Below, in pieces: positions 33,739 to 41,944 of a DNA stretch of 64,000 nucleotides (within the stretch, counting starts at the first letter, position 1; the number at the start of each line of letters is the position of its first letter). The position numbers and the translations under genes are program-made. The notes under the pieces were generated by a model. It was not told the origin of the DNA and did not search any database. It worked only from the letters and a program-made list of their open reading frames with translations. Source of the DNA: QHVT01 sp036389275. GTDB lineage: Bacteria; Acidobacteriota; Thermoanaerobaculia; Gp7-AA8. The stretch spans positions 1-64,000 of the forward strand of contig DASVQE010000044.1 in the NCBI GenBank assembly GCA_036389275.1, given 5' to 3'.

Positions 33739-33804
33739 TGTCCACAATCACAGAGAGAGGATGCGCACGCGCGAGGCACATGAAGAAGTTTTTTTGGCGG
33801 CGAT

Positions 33805-33831
33805 GGCAAATCTGCCGGCGCCGGGCGGCAT
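33805..33831 (+). promoter_or_regulatory. Shared promoter-like element of the His-rich gene
   Basis: GGCAA (33805-33809), 16 nt, CGGCAT (33826-33831), followed by ACACATT. It ends 21 nt before the ATG at 33853. Confidence 0.5.
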
Positions 33832-33852
33832 ACACATTCATAAGGAGTGACC

Positions 33853-34095
33853 ATGACCAATATCAATCTCAACACTCACGACGACGATCTTCACCGTCAT
33901 TCCACTCAGCCCGCATCCCATCGCGAACACGGCGACGATCACGAGCACGCCCAGCACGACGATCACGGCCACACGCATGCGCACGAGACGCACGGGAGCG
34001 GCGGGAGCGGACACGACCACCCGCACGATCACGAGCATCAGCACGATCACGAGCATCACGGGGAGGCGCACGAGCACGCCGGAAAGGAGGACTGA
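33853..34095 (+). CDS. Histidine-rich mini-protein, probable metal binder
   Basis: 80 residues from ATG 33853, with AAGGAG 6-7 nt upstream. From residue 9 on it is almost wholly His, Asp, Glu and Gly (HDDHGHTHAHE, HDHPHDHEHQHDHEHH). No signal peptide or membrane segment. Such tails bind Ni, Zn or Co in HypB, SlyD and ZIP/CDF transporters, but here the tract stands alone. A metal store, chaperone or zinc buffer is the natural reading (inference). A hairpin terminator follows. Confidence 0.78.
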   Translation: MTNINLNTHDDDLHRHSTQPASHREHGDDHEHAQHDDHGHTHAHETHGSGGSGHDHPHDHEHQHDHEHHGEAHEHAGKED

Positions 34096-34144
34096 CGCAT
34101 GCGGACATGCTCGCTGCCGTGCAGCGAGCGACACGCGAGGCGGT

Positions 34145-34172
34145 TCACGGGAAGGAGAAGGCCTTCCCGTGA
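34145..34172 (+). terminator. Hairpin downstream of the His-rich gene
   Basis: Arms TCACGGGAAGG and CCTTCCCGTGA pair over 11 bases with a 6-nt loop. Only four T follow, nine bases later, so termination efficiency is uncertain. It lies 49 nt after the stop. Confidence 0.5.
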
Positions 34173-34235
34173 GCCGATGCTTTTGGAGCCACATCGCGGC
34201 TCTCCCGCGGTCAGTGGCCGGCTTAAGGGATGAGC

Positions 34236-34634
34236 ATGCGCAAGCGCCGCACCCACCATGACTTCTGCAAGGCCGACGAGGAGCTGGCCGCTCTCATCGA
34301 GCGTACGGACTGGTCGGACGTCGGCGCACGCTTGCTGCTTTACGCGCTCGAACAACTTACCGGCGAAGGACAATACGAAGAACGGCATGTGCGCGCGAAG
34401 TCTTATGCCGAAGACGCCGTGACGCAGTTCTTTGAAAACCAGCGCGAGTTCGCGCTGATCGGTGAAGACAAGCTGTTCGACTGCTTGTGCGTGATTGTGA
34501 ATTGTCTCGTGCGCGACGACGAAGAAGACGCGCGCAAACGCGCGGAACGTGCCGCGCCTGCACTCATGGATGCGGGACAACGCGAGTCGCTCGCCCGGAA
34601 GTTATGGGCCGACGGCGCACGCCACAAATCTTAA
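34236..34634 (+). CDS. Small sigma-70 region-2-like protein
   Basis: 132 residues from ATG 34236 (AAGGG 7 nt upstream; ATG 34230 overlaps that site). Residues about 55-105 align by eye with the region-2-like part of the gene at 35168: AEDAV...KLFDCLCVIVNCLV...EDARKR against AKDAV...DLFTFLCNVVTSVI...AEARHK. No region-4-like helix-turn-helix follows. It may be a truncated or specialised sigma-like or anti-sigma protein. The relationship is inference from the alignment pattern. Confidence 0.55.
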   Translation: MRKRRTHHDFCKADEELAALIERTDWSDVGARLLLYALEQLTGEGQYEERHVRAKSYAEDAVTQFFENQREFALIGEDKLFDCLCVIVNCLVRDDEEDARKRAERAAPALMDAGQRESLARKLWADGARHKS

Positions 34635-34642
34635 GACGCCGT

Positions 34643-34668
34643 GGCAATAAATCGGGCGGCGTCGGCAT
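34643..34668 (+). promoter_or_regulatory. Shared promoter-like element of the 34677 gene
   Basis: GGCAA (34643-34647), 15 nt, CGGCAT (34663-34668), then ATATTC and the ATG at 34677. If transcription starts 6-8 nt after the second box, the mRNA would be leaderless. Confidence 0.45.
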
Positions 34669-34676
34669 ATATTCAT

Positions 34677-35027
34677 ATGCGACACGCCCGACATTCTCTT
34701 CTAATCCTGCTTCTCATTGCCGCCCGTCCTCTCGAAGGCGCCGTGACCATCGACCTCTCCCTCGAGCGCCTCTTCTCAAGTCGCGACCCTGTAGTCACCT
34801 GCGGGATCACCGTGGTCGGATACCGTTTTTATGGAACGCCGGGACAGCGATTCGTCTACGCCGGCGAACCCTTCACCATCGGAAGTGAAGGCTATGTGGA
34901 GTTGCTGGCAGACCGGCGTAGAAACTTCTTCACATACGAGCGCGTGCGCATACCGCTTGAAAGAGGCGCGACGGATCCGTTCGGGTTCGTCGACGTCACG
35001 CTGCCGCAGGTCGCCGCAAAGAATTGA
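34677..35027 (+). CDS. Small secreted protein of unknown function
   Basis: 116 residues from ATG 34677; a GTG at 34641 would lengthen it but would lie over the promoter-like element. Sec-type signal MRHARHSLLILLLIAARPLEG. The mature part is short, with beta-prone segments (PVVTCGITVVGYRFYG, RFVYAGEPFTIG, YERVRIPLE) and one Cys. No family recognised. Confidence 0.6.
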   Translation: MRHARHSLLILLLIAARPLEGAVTIDLSLERLFSSRDPVVTCGITVVGYRFYGTPGQRFVYAGEPFTIGSEGYVELLADRRRNFFTYERVRIPLERGATDPFGFVDVTLPQVAAKN

Positions 35028-35167
35028 GTCGCGGCAGGGAATATCTGGAATTGAATCCGGTTGCGATTCCGTTTCATCTTTCACGACCCACCGTTTGCCC
35101 CGGTAGGTTTTTCTCCCCTCGGATCCCAAGTTTGCCGCGAACGCGGCCAGTAAGGAGCTAGGCATTG

Positions 35168-35884
35168 ATGGACATGTTTCCGTTGCCTCGAGGAGATGAC
35201 ATGAAAAGGCAGAAAGGTCATAAGGGTCCCCCTCTCGTACCCAAAGGATTTCACCCCGATCCCCTGCGCTGCGAGGCCGAGCGCCTCCCGTTGCACCAGC
35301 TGCCGACGGCGATTCCATGGGATGACTGGATTCCGCGGATGCAGCGCTTCGCGTACTGGTTCCTCGATCGGTATCACTGGCACGGCGTGTACCCGCACGC
35401 GTCTGTGCGCGGCGAGATCGCAAAGGATGCGGTGATGACCGGGATCCTGGCGTTCGTCGAAGGTCGCCGTCACTTCGACCCGGACGAAGTCGACCTGTTC
35501 ACCTTCCTCTGCAATGTGGTTACATCCGTCATCGACGCGGAGGCGAGGCACAAGGAGCACCAGCAGGTGCACGCGGCGCTGGTCCCGCGCGGCGAAAAAA
35601 AGATGCCGGGCACGATAGTCGACGACACGCTTCTCGACTCGCGGACCGACATCGACCGCCAGTTGCTCGCTAAAGCGTACGTGCGCCTCCTCAAAGAGAA
35701 GGCGACGCCCGACCAGGCCGCGTACATCGACGTGCTCGACGAGCATGGCTATCTGAGTGCCGAAGATGCCGCGCGCCTGCTGAAATGGAGCACACGAAGG
35801 TTGCAGTCGGTTCGCAGAAGTATTCATAGACGCTTCATCCGCCTCCTGGCGGAAGTGACGCGCCTCCCGCGCAAGAGTATCTAG
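35168..35884 (+). CDS. Divergent sigma-70 family (ECF-like) protein
   Basis: 238 residues from ATG 35168 (AAGGAG upstream); ATG 35201 with AGGAGATGAC is equally good. Region-2-like helices at about 85-135 (EIAKDAVMTGILAFVEGRRHFDPDEVDLFTFLCNVVTSVIDAEAR) and a region-4-like C-terminus (QAAYIDVLDEHGYLSAEDAARLLKWSTRRLQSVRRSIHRRF, a helix-turn-helix). The layout is that of a small sigma factor. No anti-sigma gene is recognisable nearby. Confidence 0.65.
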   Translation: MDMFPLPRGDDMKRQKGHKGPPLVPKGFHPDPLRCEAERLPLHQLPTAIPWDDWIPRMQRFAYWFLDRYHWHGVYPHASVRGEIAKDAVMTGILAFVEGRRHFDPDEVDLFTFLCNVVTSVIDAEARHKEHQQVHAALVPRGEKKMPGTIVDDTLLDSRTDIDRQLLAKAYVRLLKEKATPDQAAYIDVLDEHGYLSAEDAARLLKWSTRRLQSVRRSIHRRFIRLLAEVTRLPRKSI

Positions 35885-35961
35885 CGCGGCGTTGCCGCGG
35901 CGCATCCCCTGCGCCTTGCGGTCGGCGGCGGAACCTCGCCGAACAAATATTTTCGCGCGTT

Positions 35962-35988
35962 GGCAAAATCTGCGGTCCTTTCCGGCAT
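35962..35988 (+). promoter_or_regulatory. Shared promoter-like element of the 36065 sigma-like gene
   Basis: GGCAA (35962-35966, within TTGGCAAAATC), 16 nt, CGGCAT (35983-35988) followed by ACACCTTT. About 76 nt of leader follow, including a possible 6-codon ORF with GGAGGTGA in front (36027-36047). Confidence 0.5.
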
Positions 35989-36064
35989 ACACCTTTGCAG
36001 GCTAAAAAACTTTTTGGCCGGAGGTGAATGGCAACCCGCGGTATGTGAAAGGTCTGGTGTACCC

Positions 36065-36715
36065 ATGGACGATGCCCATCACACGGGAAACATGCAGCAC
36101 GCTGCAGCTCTGTTCTTTGAATGGGCGGCGCCGAAGCTGGCCGTCCGGTATGTCGTGATGATTCAGGCCGCGCTGGACGCAGAGAATTGGGAAGAAACGA
36201 TTCCTGAACTGCTCCGACGCGCAGCCACACGACTCCGCCGGACGAACGGTTTCGTCAATCCGCATGGAATGACCGAGCACGACATCGCGCAGGAAGCCGT
36301 ACTGCTGGTCTCCAGCGGAAAGCGACACTGGTACAGAGCGAGCCGCAAGAAACCCATGCTGTCATTCCTGCTCGGCATCGTCGATTCAATGACCAGCGTG
36401 AATCACGCGAAAAAGGAAGACCTCACGCCGCATCTGGCCGTCATGACCGATCCGGACAAACAACAAGCTGGTACTTGTGGGGAGTGGCTCTTACCGGGTG
36501 AGCCTGCAGACCAGGAGGAAAAGATCATTGCGGAAGAAAAGGTCCGGCAATTCGCCGCCAAGCTGCCTCCGAAAGTCCGCGAGTACGCGCTTGTGCGCGC
36601 GTCTGGAAGTGAATCCGCGGCGGACTGCGCAGCGGCTCTGGAGACGTCGGAATCGGATGTGCGCAACAGACACAAACTTTTGAAACGGAGACGTTCTCTT
36701 TGGGACAACCATTGA
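36065..36715 (+). CDS. Divergent sigma-70 family (ECF-like) protein
   Basis: 216 residues from ATG 36065; the frame extends to 35960, but the upstream part runs through the promoter-like element. Region-2-like segment at about 70-115 (GMTEHDIAQEAVLLVSSGKRHWYRA, MLSFLLGIVDSMTSVNH) and a C-terminal helix-turn-helix (PPKVREYALVRASGSESAADCAAALETSESDVRNRHKLL). The sequence is distinct from the 35168 gene but has the same layout. The stop is 17 nt before the next gene, so they are likely co-transcribed. Confidence 0.65.
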   Translation: MDDAHHTGNMQHAAALFFEWAAPKLAVRYVVMIQAALDAENWEETIPELLRRAATRLRRTNGFVNPHGMTEHDIAQEAVLLVSSGKRHWYRASRKKPMLSFLLGIVDSMTSVNHAKKEDLTPHLAVMTDPDKQQAGTCGEWLLPGEPADQEEKIIAEEKVRQFAAKLPPKVREYALVRASGSESAADCAAALETSESDVRNRHKLLKRRRSLWDNH

Positions 36716-36732
36716 TCTGCGATTCGGAGAGT

Positions 36733-38199
36733 ATGATGGACGAGGTGAAGAAGCCTTCGAAGAAGGAGACGGAGGTCGCGAACGCCATCCAGCGGTTCAA
36801 GGCCATGCCCGGCGCGAAGGTCCGTGAGGAGCTCGCGCGTCTGGGTATCGATCCCCAGCCGACCATCGACGCCGTGAAAGTCATCGTCGCCAACGCCGCG
36901 GCGAAGCTTGAGGAGCGAAAGGCCCAAGCAAGGAGGTCTCATCACGAAACGGCGGAGATCCTGAAGCCTATCTCGCGTTTTTCTCTGGCTAACCGCCGGC
37001 GCCTCACTCGTAAGGCAACGACGGCCATCCTGAAAAAAGACGCGCTTCGGCGCGATTTTTTTTCCATCGCATCGACCGGCGGCGAAATGGGATCGCCGGC
37101 GCTTTCCTGGCACGCCACACATCGAGCCTCGCAGCTGCTGCGCGATGCCTTCCGGTGCGGCCCGAACGTGCGCGCTACGTTCATCGTCGCCAGCACGCAA
37201 CTCAGTGACGTCGCATCGAAGCTCCGCGTCTGCGCCTCAGATGATCTCGACGCGTTGTGGCCATTTGCCGAAGCAGTCGTAGAGACGGGCGCCGAGGCCG
37301 CGCGCGACGCTTGCCTATGGGACGATTTTTCGACATGGTTCGCCGGCGCCGCCGCGTCTTCGCCGCCGACGCTGCAGTGCATGTTCGTGCACGCGCTGCG
37401 TCAGTTGTTCGTGCTCGGACCAGACGCACGCGAGCTAGCCACGATTTCCGCGCTCGAGACGCTGCGCCGAGATCCGTCGCCCGAAGCGCGCATGCTGCTC
37501 ATCCGCTTCGCGCATCATAACGATCAGCTCCAGAGCGCCGGCCGCAACCTCCTCGGCATCGTCGACACCGAGACGCGCCGCACGTTTTCCGAGATCGATG
37601 CCGCGAAGCACGACGCGCTGCAGAACTTTCCGAAGCTGCGCAGGCAGCGCGCAGAGCGAGGGTTCTTCTGCACGTCCTCCGTCGCGACGCTGATGGCCGC
37701 TTTGCGTGAAGACACGTTGTCGCGGCTTCTCGCGATGGACGCGCTCGCGGAGGTTTATCTTTGTGCCGCCACGCTCATCGCGCAGGATCCGAAGCCGCGA
37801 CAGAAGGAACAGCACGCGATATTCGCCGCGCGGATCGCGCAGCAGTTGCGCGATGAGCCGCGATTTCTGACTATCGGCTCGCTCGAGCTCGTGCGCGACC
37901 GCTATCCACGATTCGCCGCGCTGCTGCTCGCGTCGCTCGTCGACGGCGCCTTGGATGAAGTACGCGCCGCGATCTTCGTCTGCGTCGCAGTCGGATACGA
38001 GCGCTCGTTCGCCGGCGAGACGCAGGCGCGCACGCCAACCTTCCAGCTCGACGCCGATGCGCCGTCGTTCCGCGCCGCGACGCCGCACGCGCTCGACGTC
38101 TTCGGTCATCGCGTCTGCGAGTCCGCGTGCGCCGAGGAGCTGCGGCAGAACATGCGCTGGCTGAATCAGCGGCTGGAGCGTTGGGCGCGGGCCGAATGA
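36733..38199 (+). CDS. Large protein of unknown function with internal terminator-like hairpin
   Basis: 488 residues from ATG 36733 (CGGAGAG upstream). A charged N-terminal helical part (about 1-75: VKKPSKKETEVANAIQRF, PGAKVREELARLGIDPQP, AAKLEERKAQ) may be a separate small domain that interacts with the upstream sigma-like protein. Residues about 110-488 are Ala/Leu/Arg-rich helices, HEAT-like in feel, with no catalytic motif. The coding sequence contains a strong terminator-like hairpin at 37033-37063. No family recognised. Confidence 0.6.
   Translation: MMDEVKKPSKKETEVANAIQRFKAMPGAKVREELARLGIDPQPTIDAVKVIVANAAAKLEERKAQARRSHHETAEILKPISRFSLANRRRLTRKATTAILKKDALRRDFFSIASTGGEMGSPALSWHATHRASQLLRDAFRCGPNVRATFIVASTQLSDVASKLRVCASDDLDALWPFAEAVVETGAEAARDACLWDDFSTWFAGAAASSPPTLQCMFVHALRQLFVLGPDARELATISALETLRRDPSPEARMLLIRFAHHNDQLQSAGRNLLGIVDTETRRTFSEIDAAKHDALQNFPKLRRQRAERGFFCTSSVATLMAALREDTLSRLLAMDALAEVYLCAATLIAQDPKPRQKEQHAIFAARIAQQLRDEPRFLTIGSLELVRDRYPRFAALLLASLVDGALDEVRAAIFVCVAVGYERSFAGETQARTPTFQLDADAPSFRAATPHALDVFGHRVCESACAEELRQNMRWLNQRLERWARAE
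37033..37063 (+). terminator. Intrinsic-terminator-like hairpin inside a coding region
   Basis: AAAAAA, GA, CGCGC, TTCG loop, GCGCG, A, then eight T. The stem can extend through the A and T tracts. It is about 300 bp into the 36733-38199 reading frame. It could attenuate or terminate transcription after the first 100 codons, in either direction. Confidence 0.55.
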
Positions 38200-38421
38200 G
38201 TCGGGCGTCAGCCCGGCTCGCAATTTGCGCGCATGAAACCATCCTCGATCCTTGCTTCGACCGTTCCCCGTAGGGCATCCAGCCGCTCAAGGTCTTGGCG
38301 CATCGGGCATCCGGCGTCGCCGTAGCAAACCACGCGGCGGCGATCCTGGCTGAGGCAAAGGGTTGCGAGCAGAATGAACGTTGCCGCCGCGGGTCGGAAT
38401 GTCACCGCCTGCGACGCGCGA

Positions 38422-39885
38422 TCATGCATAACCGTGCTCGATCGCGCTGAGCAGGTGTCGCACGGCCGCCACGAGCTCGGTGCGCGGATACTCGCGTTGA
38501 CCTTTACGCTCGAGCAGATATTCGACACGCTCCTGCAGCTGGTTCGTTTCTTTCTGACCTTCGATGAGATTCTTCAGCGTGACGGTGCCATGCGCGTGCT
38601 CGTTGGAGCCGTAGAGCAGCGCGATCGGAATCGCGCACATGTCGGCGTGTTTGAGCTGCTTCTTCATTCCGCGCTCGCTGCCGAGATAGAGCTCAGTGGC
38701 GATGCCGGCTTCGCGCAGTTGCTGCGTCATGGCCAGACATTCGCTCGTCAGGGCCGGATCCATGTTTGTCACGAGCACGCGCGCCGTCGCTTTGCGGCCG
38801 TACGTGAGCTTGAGGCGCTCCAGCACGTCGAGCAGACGATCGACGCCGATCGACGCTCCGGTCGCGGGAACGCGGCCGCCGCCGAAACGTTCCACGAGAT
38901 CGTCGTACCGGCCGCCGCCGAGAATCGAGCCGAGCTCCGGCGCGTCCAGCGCGACGGCCTCGAAGACGGGGCCGGTGTAGTAAGAAAGGCCGCGTGCGAT
39001 CGAGAGGTCGATGATCACGCGATCCTCGTGGTAACCCATGGCATCGAGGTGATCGGAAATGTTGCGCACCGTGGTGATTTCATCGGCCGCGCCGCGTACG
39101 TGACGGAACAGCTCGCACACCTGCTGCACGATTTCCTTTCGCGTGCCTTTGATGGCCAGGAACAGCTCGATGCGCTCGACCTGCGATCTGAGGAGGCCGA
39201 GACCGCCCTGCTCGCGGGAGCGCGTCAGCTCGTCGCGCACGCGATCAATCCCGAACTTATCGAATTTGTCGAGTACGCGGAACACTTCGATCCCGAGCTC
39301 CAGCGGGATGCCGGCGAAGTGCAGCAAGAGATTGAGCAGCGCGCGGCTCGAGAACTTCACCTGGTAGCGCAGGCGGAGCTTCTGCAGCGTGTCGCAGATG
39401 CAGGCGATGATCTCGGCATCGGCGAGCTCACTCGGCACACCGATGGAGTCGATGTCGAACTGTGTGAACTCACGATAACGCCCCTTCTCCGGCTTGTCGG
39501 CGCGCCAGACCGGCGAGCACTGGTAACGGCGGAAGGGCCGCGGAAGCTCCGGATGCTGCGCGTAGAAACGCGCGAGCGGTACGGTGAGGTCGAAACGGAG
39601 GGCGAGATGATCGGCGTCCGGTCCGCTGACGCGGAACATCTGCTTGTGCGACTCTTCCCCGGCGCTTCCAAACAGCACGTCGACATGCTCGATAGCCGGC
39701 GTCTGCAGCGGTACGAATCCGTAGTTCTGGTAGACGCCGCGGATGATGTCGAGCACGCGCTCGCGCTCGAGCATCAAGGCCGGATCGAGGTCTCGCATGC
39801 CGCGCGGATTGCGAGGCTCGACGACAGAGGGATGAGAAACAGGCGCAGGATGAGAAGCTGCAATATCGGTCTCGAGCGCGGACAT
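38422..39885 (-). CDS. hisS: Histidyl-tRNA synthetase
   Basis: 487 residues from ATG 39885, with GAGGAGGAA 5-6 nt upstream. Class II core: motif 1 region (PRGMRDLDPALML..), motif 2 RYQCSPVWRADKPEKGRYREFTQ, the histidine-specific RGLSYYTG and YDDLVERFGGG, motif 3 GASIGVDRLL. A C-terminal anticodon-binding domain follows (ARVLVTNMDPALTSECL..). It charges tRNA-His, whose gene lies 25 nt upstream on the same strand. Confidence 0.97.
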   Translation of the reverse strand: MSALETDIAASHPAPVSHPSVVEPRNPRGMRDLDPALMLERERVLDIIRGVYQNYGFVPLQTPAIEHVDVLFGSAGEESHKQMFRVSGPDADHLALRFDLTVPLARFYAQHPELPRPFRRYQCSPVWRADKPEKGRYREFTQFDIDSIGVPSELADAEIIACICDTLQKLRLRYQVKFSSRALLNLLLHFAGIPLELGIEVFRVLDKFDKFGIDRVRDELTRSREQGGLGLLRSQVERIELFLAIKGTRKEIVQQVCELFRHVRGAADEITTVRNISDHLDAMGYHEDRVIIDLSIARGLSYYTGPVFEAVALDAPELGSILGGGRYDDLVERFGGGRVPATGASIGVDRLLDVLERLKLTYGRKATARVLVTNMDPALTSECLAMTQQLREAGIATELYLGSERGMKKQLKHADMCAIPIALLYGSNEHAHGTVTLKNLIEGQKETNQLQERVEYLLERKGQREYPRTELVAAVRHLLSAIEHGYA

Positions 39886-39910
39886 GGTGTTCCTCCTCTT
39901 CCGAGGCGAT

Positions 39911-39987
39911 TGGTCCCGGGGACGGGACTCGAACCCGCGAACGCCTGATCCACAATCAGGTGCTTTACCAAACAAGCTCCCCCGGGA
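39911..39987 (-). tRNA. tRNA-His (anticodon GTG)
   Basis: Minus strand. Acceptor stem CCCGGGG/CCCCGGG, D arm GCTT-GTTTGGTA-AAGC, anticodon stem CCTGA/TCAGG with loop TTGTGGA, T arm GCGGG-TTCGAGT-CCCGT, encoded CCA. In this numbering the discriminator is A73 and the base before position 1 is T, not the usual G-1:C73 pair. Position 8 is G rather than T. It is immediately upstream of hisS. Confidence 0.88.
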
Positions 39988-40033
39988 CTTACTGGCTCTT
40001 AACGTCGTTGCCAGTCGCCTCTAAGAGATAGTG

Positions 40034-40059
40034 CCGGGCATGCACGGGCGATTTGCCAC
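40034..40059 (-). promoter_or_regulatory. Promoter-like element of tRNA-His
   Basis: On the minus strand GGCAA, 16 nt, CGGCA followed by CTATC, about 46 nt before the tRNA. Same spacing and boxes as the elements at 33.7-36.0 kb, which supports a real promoter type rather than a coding artefact. Confidence 0.5.
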
Positions 40060-40258
40060 GCTTTGCAGAAAAGCTCGCCGTCTCAATGGCGCGCCGCAAA
40101 TCAATATCGAGATACCGCCCGGCCTCCCTGCAGCACACGCGTCGCGGAGATGACGTTCTCGACGCGCGGTCTAGGACTGCTGTCGAAGAGGGTGCCGCTC
40201 CCGCCGAACCGCCGCGTTGTTCATCCGGGCTCGCACGTTCGTTCGCGGAGAACTGCGC

Positions 40259-41941
40259 TCAATGCTCACGCGGCGCCGTGAACCGCAGCGCGGTGGCGGT
40301 TAGCTCCGCCGGGTCGATCGGTTTTTTCAGGTAGTCGTCGAAGCCGGCGGCGAGGGCGTGGCGGCGGTCGTCGGGGTGGCCGAAGGCGGTGAGGGCGATG
40401 ATGGGAGTGGCGCTGGCTGGCCGTGGTAACGCGCGGAGGGTGCGGAGGAAGGCGTAGCCGTCTTCGTCCGGCATGGCGAGATCGCAGACGACGACGTCGG
40501 GTGAGAAGGTGGTGAAGGCGGCCACGCCGTCGCGGACACAACTCGCGGCGGCGACGTCGGCCTGCGCGCGGCGGAACACGCCGGTGACGAGATCGCGGGT
40601 GATGTCCTGATCGTCGATGACGAGCACGCGCACGCCGCGGAGCTCGGACAACGTTCCGGCAACCGCGGCGGCGACACGACGCGTGTTCGATTCCGCTGCG
40701 CGGACGGCGGGCGCGGCGCCTTCGAGGATTGGCAGCTCGACGGTGAAGGTCGCGCCGCGGCCGCTGCCTTCGCTGGTGGCGCGAATCCGTCCGCCGTGCA
40801 ATTCGACGAGCGATCGGGCGATGGAGAGACCGAGGCCGATTCCTTCGTGGGAGCGCGTCATCGAACCGTCTTCTTGCGTGAATGCCTCGAAGACATGCGG
40901 AAGGTACTCCGGCTCGATTCCTCTTCCCGTGTCCTGCACGCTGAGCCGCAGCACCGCGCCCGCGCGCGCGACGCGCACGGTGATCGTGCCGCCGCGCGGC
41001 GTGAACTTCACCGCATTCGAGAGCAGGTTCCAGACGATCTGCTGGAGGCGTCCCTCGTCGCCGAGCACCGGCGGAAGGCGCGGCGGGACGCTGGCCAGCA
41101 CCTCGATGCCTTTCGCCACCGCGGCCGGATGGATCGTAGTCATGGCCACCTGCACGACCGGGCTCAATTCCACCGGAGCGGGCGTGAACGTCATCTTGCC
41201 CGCGACGACGCGCGAGATATCGAGCACGTCATCGATGAGCTGTGCCTGCGCCTCGGCGCTCGCGACGATGGCGCCGACGGCCTCGCGAGCTTCCTCTTCC
41301 GGAAGCCCGAGGGCCAGCATCCTCCCCCAGCCAAGGACCGCGGTCATCGGCGTGCGCAGCTCGTGCGAGAGCGTCGCCAGGAACTCGTCTTTTCGGCGGC
41401 TCGCATCTTCGAGCGCGGTCTGCGCCGCAAGCTCGTCGGTGATGTTGCGAAACTCGAGAACGGCGCCGGCGCCTTCGCCCTGTTCGAACGGCGCGAGCGA
41501 ACAGGCCACGGGAAAGATCGAGCCATCCTTCCGCACGAAGAGATCGCGATGATTCGAGAGTGCCGCCTGATGCACGCGCGCATTGCGGATCGCGCAGTCG
41601 CCAGCGTCATGTCCGCCCTGATTGGCAGTCGCGTGCAGCACATCGTGGAACGGCGCGCGCGCGAACTCTTCCAGCGAATAGCCGGTCTCCCGAACCGCCG
41701 CGGGATTCATGTACGTCGCGACGCCTTGCTCGTCGAGCATGAGCAGGCAGGACGCGGCGTTCTCGGCGATGGTGCGGATCAACGCATTCGCACGCTCCAG
41801 CTCCGCCGTGCGCGTTTCGAGCGCCTCCTTCGCGGCGACGAGCTCCTGTTCCGCTTTCTGGCGCGCGGCGCGGATGGCCTGCGCGTTCTGGATCGCGACC
41901 GACCGGACTTGTTCCTCTTCGTGGTCGAGCGGCAGGCTCAC
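40259..41941 (-). CDS. Hybrid histidine kinase, PAS-HisKA-HATPase-REC
   Basis: 560 residues, no membrane segment. A coiled coil (about 15-58), a PAS domain (about 60-178: TIAENAASCLLMLDEQGVATYMN, HRDLFVRKDGSIFPV), HisKA (DEFLATLSHELRTPMTAVLGW, His near 196), HATPase_c (QIVWNLLSNAVKF, DTGRGIEPE, GIGLGLSIARSL), and a receiver (LVIDDQDITRDL, VVCDLAMPDEDGY, YLKKPIDPAEL). The kinase-receiver half is very like that of the 43123 gene, so they are paralogues. Confidence 0.9.
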   Translation of the reverse strand: MSLPLDHEEEQVRSVAIQNAQAIRAARQKAEQELVAAKEALETRTAELERANALIRTIAENAASCLLMLDEQGVATYMNPAAVRETGYSLEEFARAPFHDVLHATANQGGHDAGDCAIRNARVHQAALSNHRDLFVRKDGSIFPVACSLAPFEQGEGAGAVLEFRNITDELAAQTALEDASRRKDEFLATLSHELRTPMTAVLGWGRMLALGLPEEEAREAVGAIVASAEAQAQLIDDVLDISRVVAGKMTFTPAPVELSPVVQVAMTTIHPAAVAKGIEVLASVPPRLPPVLGDEGRLQQIVWNLLSNAVKFTPRGGTITVRVARAGAVLRLSVQDTGRGIEPEYLPHVFEAFTQEDGSMTRSHEGIGLGLSIARSLVELHGGRIRATSEGSGRGATFTVELPILEGAAPAVRAAESNTRRVAAAVAGTLSELRGVRVLVIDDQDITRDLVTGVFRRAQADVAAASCVRDGVAAFTTFSPDVVVCDLAMPDEDGYAFLRTLRALPRPASATPIIALTAFGHPDDRRHALAAGFDDYLKKPIDPAELTATALRFTAPREH

Positions 41942-41944
41942 GAT

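Noticed and set aside
33805..33831. Sigma-54 promoter reading of the TGGCAAA...TGC elements
   Set aside because: The GG-to-GC distance is 7-8 nt instead of the fixed 10, so it does not fit a -24/-12 promoter.
33838..34194. Minus-strand ORF opposite the His-rich gene, with a hydrophobic Val/Leu-rich sequence
   Set aside because: It is the complement of His/Asp codons, which reads as Val/Met/Leu; it lacks a ribosome site, while the plus-strand gene has one and a promoter-like element.
36027..36047. Six-codon leader ORF (MATRGM) with GGAGGTGA before the 36065 gene
   Set aside because: The ribosome site is excellent, but there is no regulatory amino-acid run or attenuator structure to support a leader-peptide function. 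Recorded only as a curiosity.
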